From assembly GCA_030447415.1 (NCBI GenBank), contig JAUJOZ010000001.1, forward strand, positions 1 to 64,000: a DNA stretch of 64,000 bases. Reading direction: 5' to 3'. The DNA comes from Thermomicrobiales bacterium (GTDB lineage: Bacteria > Chloroflexota > Chloroflexia > Thermomicrobiales > UBA6265). A program made the translations under genes and the position numbers. The first letter of the stretch is position 1. Each line of letters opens with the position of its first letter. The notes beneath the pieces are model-generated. The model had not been told where the DNA came from. It worked only from the letters and a program-made list of their open reading frames with translations, and did not search any database. Shown here piece after piece: positions 58,527-64,000 of the stretch.

Positions 58527-58694
58527 CGGTGCGTCCTCCTCCTCGATTGCGTATTGATGATGCGGTGGATGATCCTGTCCCGGTCGCCACGCCCCGACGA
58601 GCGGGTGAGCTGGCAAGAGCGGGTGGTGCCACGGGGCACGGCGTGGGCGGTCGATGATGACCAGCGTAGACTTCGCCCGTGAACAGTCTGCGGC

Positions 58695-58716
58695 GATTCT
58701 GTGACGATTTTGTGAA
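58695..58716 (-). promoter_or_regulatory. 11-bp tandem direct repeat upstream of the ABC exporter
   Basis: On the plus strand GATTCTGTGAC (58695-58705) and GATTTTGTGAA (58706-58716), nine of eleven identical, exactly 11 bp apart; on the exporter's strand TTCACAAAATC and GTCACAGAATC. It lies 170 bases upstream of the ATPase start, in a locally AT-rich spot. This is the layout of OmpR/PhoB-family response-regulator sites, which often control MacB- or Bce-like exporters. No two-component genes are in the window. Confidence 0.5.
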
Positions 58717-58761
58717 CGTGTCGGCGCCTCAGCCCGGCACTCCCGCGGGACTGCGCCCCCG

Positions 58762-58848
58762 ATGTACGTTGCCGAAGACTCGGAGTATGCGATGCGCTCA
58801 ATGGTAGCCGCTTTGGCTCGTGGTGCAACGCCGCATGATGCTAGGTGA
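58762..58848 (+). pseudogene. Possible N-terminal fragment of an Rrf2-type regulator
   Basis: ATG 58762 reads [27 protein letters not shown] then TGA. Rrf2 regulators begin with a similar (S/D).SEYALRAMV.LA helix. Only 28 codons remain, there is no ribosome binding site and no HTH, so this could be chance. Confidence 0.2.
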
Positions 58849-59043
58849 CGTTGCGTGGCCGCGCTGGTGACGCTTCCTATTAGCGATGGCGCTGCGTCAG
58901 CTAGCGACGAGCGTCGCCCGCGTCCTTGCCCTTGCCCCGTGACGGAACGTATGGTGCCATCGGTCCGAGCGGCAACCGCGCGGGCGACGGCGGTTCCGAT
59001 CGGACGGCCGCTGAACTTGTCCACGAGGTGCGAAAGGCGACCG

Positions 59044-59895
59044 ATGGACCAACAGTCCGTTCCCCCCGGCGCCACGGCCGACGCCTTCCCTCTCCTCGGC
59101 GGACTGCATCGGTATGCCGCCGCGCTGGTGCGCCCACCGACCCGGACCGAGGCGCCGGAGTTGCTGGACCAAGTGGAGGGACACGACGACCCGGGTGTCA
59201 ATGCGGCCGAGCTGGCCGGCAACCTACGTGACATCCGCCGCGTCAACCGGTTCTTCGGCGGTACCTCCATCATCCTCCGCCATCTGCCGTCGCTTCTCCA
59301 CGACGTACCCGCCGGCGACGAGGTCACGGTGCTCGACCTTGCGACCGGCTCCGGCGACATCCCGCTCGCAATCGCGCGCTGGGCGCGGAGACGCGGACGC
59401 TCGGTGCGCATCGTCGCCAGCGACGTCTCGGAGCAGATCCTGGTCGACGCCCGCCGGCAGGCGGCGGGTGAATCGACGATCGAGCTCGCCCGGTATGACG
59501 CCCGGTCCGTTCCGTTACCGGATCGCAGCTTCGATGTCGTGCTCTGCTCGCTCGCGCTCCACCACTTCGCGCCGGACGATGCCGTCGCCGTGCTGCGGGA
59601 GATGGACCGACTCGCCCGCCGCGGCTTTATCCTCAACGACCTCGCGCGCGGCCGCCTCGGCTATGCCGGCGCCTGGCTCGCCTCCCGGCTGACCACCCGC
59701 AACCGGCTCACGCGCCACGACGCCCCCCTCTCCATCCTGCGGGCCTACACCCCCGCCGAACTGCAAACCCTCCTCGCCCGCGCTGGTGTCGAAGGCGCGA
59801 CCGTCACTCGCCATCGATGGTTTCGCCTGTGCGCGGTGAAGGTGCAGCGAGCAGAAGGCGGGGTGCCTGGGGCGGACGGGGACCTGCCGGCATGA
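59044..59895 (+). CDS. Class I SAM-dependent methyltransferase
   Basis: A 283-residue methyltransferase of the UbiE/Methyltransf_11 type. SAM motif I is [20 protein letters not shown]; the acidic end of the second strand is [44 protein letters not shown] is motif II/post-[22 protein letters not shown] near residue 200 is typical of methyltransferases that sit beside geranylgeranyl-reductase-type flavoproteins. ATG 59044 with AAAGG upstream. The next gene starts inside its stop codon (ATGA), a coupled operon. Substrate probably a hydroxylated ring or lipid of the pathway. Confidence 0.88.
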   Translation: MDQQSVPPGATADAFPLLGGLHRYAAALVRPPTRTEAPELLDQVEGHDDPGVNAAELAGNLRDIRRVNRFFGGTSIILRHLPSLLHDVPAGDEVTVLDLATGSGDIPLAIARWARRRGRSVRIVASDVSEQILVDARRQAAGESTIELARYDARSVPLPDRSFDVVLCSLALHHFAPDDAVAVLREMDRLARRGFILNDLARGRLGYAGAWLASRLTTRNRLTRHDAPLSILRAYTPAELQTLLARAGVEGATVTRHRWFRLCAVKVQRAEGGVPGADGDLPA

Positions 59896-61154
59896 ACCCG
59901 CTGTCTCGCACGCGGGCGAGCGGCGCCTCACACTCGGCACCCCGCACCGCGTCTTCCGACTACGAGGTCATCGTCGTCGGCGGCGGACCGGGCGGGAGCG
60001 CGACGGCGACGCTGCTGGCCGAAGCCGGGCATCGGGTGCTGCTGCTCGACAAGGCAAGCTTCCCCCGCCATAAGGCGTGTTCCGAGTACGTCAACCCGGA
60101 TGGCGCGCGCCTGTTGCGCGAGCTCGGTGTGGGGGACGAGGTCCTCGATGCCGGCGCCCACCGGATGGAGGCGATGCTCGTCCACGCCCCCGGGGGCAAG
60201 CGGTTCCTGGCCGACTTCGCCGGGAGCGAGCCGGGCCGGGCGGCCCTCGGGCTCTCCCGGTACAAGCTCGACCACTTGCTCCTGCAGCGCGCTGTGGCCG
60301 CGGGGGTTGAGGTCCGGCAGCGCGCTCACGTCCGCGACGTGCTCCGCGACAGGGGATGGGTAGTTGGAGTCGAAGCGACGGTCGGGAGTGTTCGCCAGAC
60401 GATCCGGGCCCGCCTCGTGGTCGGCGCCGACGGGCACCACTCGGCGGTGACGCGCTGCCTCGGCCTTGATGCCACCATGCGCTGGCCGCGGCGGACCGGG
60501 CTGGTGGCGCACTACCGGCGCGTGACGGGGCTGGACGATCGGGGCGAGATGCATGTTGCCCGGCACGGTTACGCCGGCCTTGCCCCACTAGAGGACGGCC
60601 TTACCGACGTCGCGCTCGTCGCCGACGCGGCGGCGGTTGCGGCGCGGGACGGGACGCTGGAGCATTTCTTTGAGGAAGGGCTGGCGCGGATCCCCGAGGT
60701 TGAGACCAAGCTATCCGGAGCGGAGCGGGTGGGCGGCATCCGCGGCATCGGTCCGATGGCGCACCGTGCTCGCCGCGTCGCAGGTGACGGCTTCCTTCTC
60801 GTCGGCGACGCCGCCAGCTTCCTCGACCCGTTCACGGGGGAGGGGATCTACGAGGCGCTGCGCGGCGCCCGCCTCGCCGCCCCGGTTGCGAGCGCCGCAC
60901 TCCGCGCCGGCGACACCTCAGCCCGCGCCCTGGCCCCCTACCGCGTCGCGCGTCGCCGGGCCTTCACCGCCAAGCGACAGGTCTGCTGGATCGTCCAGCT
61001 CTTCGTCCACAGCCCCATCCTGATGGACTACGTGACCGACCGTCTCGATCGCCGGACGGACCTCGGCCGCACGCTCGCGGGTGTCCTCGGCGATTTCCGT
61101 CCAGCGCAGCAGGCGCTCTCGCCGGCCTTTCTGGCCCGGCTGCTCCGGCCGTGA
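59892..61154 (+). CDS. FAD-dependent oxidoreductase of the geranylgeranyl reductase group
   Basis: A 420-residue flavoprotein. N-terminal VIVVGGGPGGSATATLLAEA and VLLLDKASFPRHKACSEYVN (the family's K..FPR.K.C block), RLVVGADGHHSAVTRCLGLD (DG motif) and FLLVGDAASFLDPFTGEGIY EALR (second FAD motif, GDAA.F.DP..GEGI). This group reduces isoprenoid or polyketide double bonds or hydroxylates aromatic rings. The start codon overlaps the methyltransferase stop (ATGA), so the two are translationally coupled. The enzyme most likely acts on the same product. Confidence 0.9.
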   Translation: MNPLSRTRASGASHSAPRTASSDYEVIVVGGGPGGSATATLLAEAGHRVLLLDKASFPRHKACSEYVNPDGARLLRELGVGDEVLDAGAHRMEAMLVHAPGGKRFLADFAGSEPGRAALGLSRYKLDHLLLQRAVAAGVEVRQRAHVRDVLRDRGWVVGVEATVGSVRQTIRARLVVGADGHHSAVTRCLGLDATMRWPRRTGLVAHYRRVTGLDDRGEMHVARHGYAGLAPLEDGLTDVALVADAAAVAARDGTLEHFFEEGLARIPEVETKLSGAERVGGIRGIGPMAHRARRVAGDGFLLVGDAASFLDPFTGEGIYEALRGARLAAPVASAALRAGDTSARALAPYRVARRRAFTAKRQVCWIVQLFVHSPILMDYVTDRLDRRTDLGRTLAGVLGDFRPAQQALSPAFLARLLRP

Positions 61155-61159
61155 TGGAG

Positions 61160-61347
61160 TCGAGGCGTCGAGCAGTCGAGGGGAAGACGGTGGGGTGGCG
61201 GTCGCCGCGCCGTTTATCTGGCCGCCGTGTCGCGACCTCGCTACCCGGTGTCGCGACGCCCCATCCCATTGTCTCGGGGCCGGCTGGCGACGACGGCGCT
61301 GTTTGCCGCCTTCCGCCCGTGCGCTCGTCGATTGCTCGACTCCTCGA
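61160..61347. repeat. 188-bp element bounded by 22-bp inverted repeats
   Basis: TCGAGGCGTCGAGCAGTCGA and two more bases (61160-61181) match, inverted, the bases 61326-61347 (complement TCGAGGAGTCGAGCAATCGA and two more) at 19 of 22 positions. Just inside, GGAAGACGG (61182-61190) pairs at 8 of 9 with CCGCCTTCC near 61310. The core has a direct repeat GTGTCGCGAC. The arms are themselves built of GTCGAG units. It fills the gap between two operon genes and has no transposase: a MITE-like element or a long RNA hairpin. Confidence 0.55.
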
Positions 61348-61361
61348 TGTTGGAGGCAGCC

Positions 61362-61829
61362 ATGCACACCGAGAACGCCGTCGAGATGCGCGGGGCCCTG
61401 GACCGGATCGTCGAACTAGCATCAGACGTCGAGCGGTGGCCGGAGATCCTGCCGCATTATCGGTGGGTCACCCTGCTGGAGGGGGGCGGCGACCGCAAGG
61501 TGGTCGAGATGGCGGCGCGGCGGGATTGGATCCCGGTCAAGTGGCGCGCCGTGCAGGAGATCGAGCGAGCCGGGCCCACGCCCGTCATCACCTACCGCCA
61601 CATCTGGGGTGTGACCAAGGGGATGGAGGTGGCCTGGACGTTTGAGCCGCGGCCGGACCACGTGCTGGTGCGGATCCGGCACGACTTTCGACCGCCGTGG
61701 CCAGTCGTCGGCGGGCTGATCGCCGATCGGGTCATCGGTCCGCAGTTCGTCGGCAATATTGCCGGCAAGACGCTGGCGACGATCAAGGTCAAGGTCGAGG
61801 CGGAGGCGTCGGGGCCGTCGGCAGCGTAG
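61362..61829 (+). CDS. SRPBCC (START/Bet v 1-like) protein, cyclase-like
   Basis: A 155-residue hydrophobic-ligand-binding fold. Pattern: LDRIVELASDVERWPEILPH YRWVTLLE, the classic helix plus W..ILPHYR.V of the coenzyme Q10-binding/aromatase-cyclase group, then VKWRAVQEIERAGPTPVITY and VLVRIRHDFRPPWPVVGG. GGAGG lies six bases before the ATG at 61362. Between a flavoprotein and a ketosynthase gene it is likely a ring-closing or ligand-handling protein for the pathway; this is an inference from context. Confidence 0.85.
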   Translation: MHTENAVEMRGALDRIVELASDVERWPEILPHYRWVTLLEGGGDRKVVEMAARRDWIPVKWRAVQEIERAGPTPVITYRHIWGVTKGMEVAWTFEPRPDHVLVRIRHDFRPPWPVVGGLIADRVIGPQFVGNIAGKTLATIKVKVEAEASGPSAA

Positions 61830-61967
61830 GCCACGGCACCGCCGGGGACGGCCGAGTAAACTTGTCGCCGTTGGCGATCTCTCGCAAGCCCTGGCCACAC
61901 CAATGGCCGGTTAGGGCACAGACGGTGCGAGCGGCGAGTGCCTCCATGCACCGCCGGTACACCGAAG

Positions 61968-61988
61968 GCTGAAAGCTGATGGCTCAGC
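61968..61988. repeat. Heptanucleotide tandem repeat at the fabF start
   Basis: GCTGAAA GCTGATG GCTCAGC. The second unit contains the ATG of the ketosynthase gene. Same GCTGANN unit as at 32221-32248. Confidence 0.5.
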
Positions 61989-63226
61989 ACACTCGGCGTC
62001 GCGTCGCCATCACCGGCCTCGGGCCGATGACGCCCATCGGCAACGGGGTGGACGCGCTTTGGGAGGGGGTACGGCGGGGGGAGTCGGCGGTCCGCCGGAT
62101 CAGCCGCTTCGACGCGGCCCCCTTTGCCTGTCAGGTCGCGGCCGAGGTTGACTTCGCGCCGCTCGATTTCATGGACCCGAAAAAGGCGCACCGGCTCGAC
62201 CGCTTCTCGCAGTTCGCGTTAGCGTGCTCGTTGATGGCGCTTGCTGATGCGGGCCTGTCGGCCAAGGCGGCGGCGGCGGCCCGGGCGGGGATCTACACCG
62301 GGTCGGCGCTGGGCGGCGTCGCCTACGCCGAGACCCAGCACGAGGTCTACCTCAGCCGCGGTATCCGGGCCGTTAGCCCGATGCTGGCGCTCTCGGTTTT
62401 CGGAGGCGCGTCGTCCTGCAACGTCGCCATCGAACTAGGGCTGACCGGGCCGAGCGTGGCCAATGCCAACTCGTGCGCGTCGGGCGCGATCGCCATCGGT
62501 GAAGCGGCGCGCCTGATTCAGGATGGACGCGCCGAGGTGATGCTGGCCGGCGGCGTGGAGGCGCCGCTGGCGCCCCTCACGTTCGGCTCCTTCTCCCTGA
62601 TCCGGGTCCTCAGCACCCGCAACGACGACCCGGCCACTGCCAGCCGTCCCTTCGACGCCGACCGTGACGGCTTCGTCATGGCCGAAGGTGGGGCGATGTT
62701 GGTGCTGGAGGACTACGATCGAGCCGTGGCGCGCGGCGCCCACGTCTACGCCGAGCTGCTTGGCTACGCCACCACCAACGACGCGCACCACATGACGGCA
62801 CCCCGCCCCGACGGCGCGCAGGCGGCGCGGGCGATGACGGAGGCGCTGGCCGACGCCGGAGTCCCCGTGGACACGATCGGCTACGTCAACGCTCATGGCT
62901 CGTCGACCGTCCTCAACGATTCGACCGAGTGCCGCGCTATCCGGCTCGCCCTCGGCGACCACGCCAACCGCGTCGCGGTCAGTGGCACTAAGGGCCTGCA
63001 CGCCCACGCCCTCGGCGCCACCGGCGCCATCGAAACGGCGATCACGGCCCTAGCCCTCGAGCGCGGCCACCTCCCCGGAACGGCAAACCTGCGCGACAAG
63101 GACCCGGCCTGCGACCTCGACATCGTTCCCCCCGGCGGTCGCGACGTGCACGTCTCCCACGCCGTCACCAACTCCTTCGGCTTCGGTGGGATCAACGCGA
63201 GTCTCGTCCTCGGCGTTGCGGCCTAA
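61979..63226 (+). CDS. fabF: Beta-ketoacyl-ACP synthase (FabF/KAS-II type)
   Basis: A 415-residue condensing enzyme. N-terminus RRRVAITGLGPMTPIGNGVD; active-site cysteine Cys166 in VANANSCASGAIAIGEAARL; first catalytic His in YVNAHGSSTVLNDSTE (usual H.T.T replaced by H-G-S-S-T); lysine and second His in SGTKGLHAHALGATGAIETA; and SNSFGFGG-like TNSFGFGGINASLVLG at the end. It extends an acyl-ACP by two carbons. It lies alone, without an acyl carrier protein, FabG, FabH or FabD nearby, and in one line with methyltransferase, flavoprotein and cyclase-like genes, so a specialised KS is plausible. ATG 61979 follows GAAGG at a distance and lies inside a heptamer repeat. Confidence 0.9.
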   Translation: MAQHTRRRVAITGLGPMTPIGNGVDALWEGVRRGESAVRRISRFDAAPFACQVAAEVDFAPLDFMDPKKAHRLDRFSQFALACSLMALADAGLSAKAAAAARAGIYTGSALGGVAYAETQHEVYLSRGIRAVSPMLALSVFGGASSCNVAIELGLTGPSVANANSCASGAIAIGEAARLIQDGRAEVMLAGGVEAPLAPLTFGSFSLIRVLSTRNDDPATASRPFDADRDGFVMAEGGAMLVLEDYDRAVARGAHVYAELLGYATTNDAHHMTAPRPDGAQAARAMTEALADAGVPVDTIGYVNAHGSSTVLNDSTECRAIRLALGDHANRVAVSGTKGLHAHALGATGAIETAITALALERGHLPGTANLRDKDPACDLDIVPPGGRDVHVSHAVTNSFGFGGINASLVLGVAA

Positions 63227-63530
63227 CGTGCGATGTCCAGTCGCGTTCTATCGTCAGTGGCAGCGGCGTGGACCGGGTAGCGCCGAGGGCCGATGAGGTT
63301 TGCGTGGCGGGAGCGGTGTAGTGTTCTATCGCCGCTGCCGCTTACCCCGTGCGGTACACTCCCGCGGTCATTGGACCGCGACCGTGCGGTGCGCGGCGAT
63401 GGCTGAAGGTTTGGCGGGACGGTGCGCCGTTCCAAGGTCGGGCGGCGGCACGTTTCGGGGCCGATGTCGGCGATCGCGGTGGGGTCCTGCACCGTGGCGG
63501 TGGCGGGTTTCCCTGGGACTGCGCTAGACG
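63227..63530. other. Gene-free stretch before the ABC permease
   Basis: About 300 bases. A shadow-like frame on each strand, no recognisable gene, no clear terminator after fabF. Confidence 0.35.
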
Positions 63531-64000
63531 ATGGATCTCCTTCGCGACGCGCTCCAGTACGTCCGGGATGACCCGGATCGGTTTCGGGAGGCGCTCGGCG
63601 TTCACCTTCGATTGAGCCTGACCTCCCTCCTCCTTGCCCTCTTCATCTTCGTGCCGCTCGGCATTCTCGTGTCGCGCAGCCGGCGGCTCGGCCCGATGTT
63701 GGTCGGCGCCGTGGCGGCCGTGCGGGTCGTGCCGAGCCTGGCGGTCCTCTTCCTTCTCTTCCCGATCATGGGGCCGGGGTTCGAACCGGCGCTCGTGGCG
63801 CTGACGGTCCTGGCCGGGCCGCCGCTGGTCATCAACACCGACGCCGGGTTGCGCAACGTCGACCCCGCGATCCTCGAGAACGCGCGCGGGCTTGGGATGA
63901 ACCCGTTCCAGGTGTTCGCCCGCGTCCAGCTTCCTCTGGCGTTGCCAGTCGTGGTCGCCGGCGTGCGTACGGCTACGGTGGAGATCATCGCGAGTGCGGC
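63531..64000 (+). CDS. Glycine betaine/choline-type ABC transporter permease, N-terminal part (runs off the window)
   Basis: The ATG at 63531 reads RDALQYVRDDPDRFREALGV then HLRLSLTSLLLALFIFVPLG, the typical entry into the OpuB/ProW-type permease domain. VRVVPSLAVLFLLFPIMGPG F, INTDAGLRNVDPAILENARG LGMNPFQVF (the EAA loop) and QLPLALPVVVAGVRTATVEI follow. These permeases import osmoprotectants or choline with a binding protein and ATPase that should lie downstream, outside the window. The frame is open to the last base. Confidence 0.88.
   Translation, partial: MDLLRDALQYVRDDPDRFREALGVHLRLSLTSLLLALFIFVPLGILVSRSRRLGPMLVGAVAAVRVVPSLAVLFLLFPIMGPGFEPALVALTVLAGPPLVINTDAGLRNVDPAILENARGLGMNPFQVFARVQLPLALPVVVAGVRTATVEIIASA

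Noticed and set aside
1-64000. CRISPR arrays, intact tRNA or rRNA genes, prophage, toxin-antitoxin pairs
   Set aside because: Looked for across the window; nothing beyond the tRNA-like fragment at 18268-18289 and the orphan endolysin-like gene was seen.

Overview
The window is a high-GC bacterial chromosome segment. It carries many Twin-arginine or Sec exported proteins, two F420-type luciferase-like monooxygenases, a large LuxR-type ATPase regulator and a family of cysteine-rich exported proteins whose N-termini share an RFD..ALA...RR..R.L pattern. This mix is what I would expect from Chloroflexota, most likely Thermomicrobia/Thermomicrobiales. That is an inference from gene content; there is no rRNA, intact tRNA or phylogenetic marker here to settle it. 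I found no CRISPR array, no complete IS and no prophage.

Left part (1-10.4 kb): the end of a phosphatidylserine decarboxylase, a small exported Cys-rich protein interrupted by an in-frame TAG, a TerC-family membrane protein, an LLM-class oxidoreductase, a divergent VOC/MarR pair with a palindromic operator, a frameshifted MFS transporter, an M50 metalloprotease and a second MFS transporter.

10.6-23 kb: a giant secreted M23 peptidase with Ig/TIG-like repeats, an internally deleted threonine aldolase in front of a creatininase-family hydrolase, a 572-residue exported protein with about 129 cysteines, a LuxR-type AAA regulator and a two-domain endolysin-like protein. 23-34 kb: a SIMPL protein, an ECF sigma factor with its zinc-finger membrane anti-sigma factor, a D-2-hydroxyacid dehydrogenase, an M20 dipeptidase, a broken SnoaL-like gene, a phosphodiesterase, an IS630-type transposase remnant, a GNAT protein and small membrane proteins.

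34-51 kb: a divergent UDP-xylose pair (UDP-glucose dehydrogenase and UDP-glucuronate decarboxylase), an aldo/keto reductase, an NDH-2-like flavoprotein, a pterin dehydratase cut by TGA at a conserved Trp codon, an LLM oxidoreductase, an N-methyltryptophan/sarcosine oxidase-like enzyme, an M23 peptidase plus a decayed second copy, and a minus-strand run Pyk-Hyi-GarR-Nif3 that links glyoxylate/hydroxypyruvate metabolism to lower glycolysis. 51-58.5 kb: an ABC exporter made of one ATPase (frameshifted) and two tandem, paralogous, roughly 1000-residue FtsX-type permeases, preceded by a PhoB-type 11-bp tandem repeat. 59-63.2 kb: a plus-strand operon-like set of methyltransferase, geranylgeranyl-reductase-like flavoprotein, SRPBCC/cyclase-like protein and a stand-alone KS (FabF), which looks like a small polyketide, quinone or lipid modification cluster. 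The window ends inside a glycine betaine/choline-type ABC permease.

Two themes recur. First, there are many broken reading frames. Several are single-base shifts next to homopolymers, some in compensating pairs, and these may be uncorrected sequencing errors. Others are true decay (the aldolase lost its PLP-lysine region; the IS630, M23 and SnoaL remnants). Second, there are short non-coding repeat signals: heptanucleotide tandem repeats at four loci, a shared CTGTACGTACAC palindrome at two loci, two 11-bp response-regulator-style direct repeats and a 188-bp element bounded by 22-bp inverted repeats.
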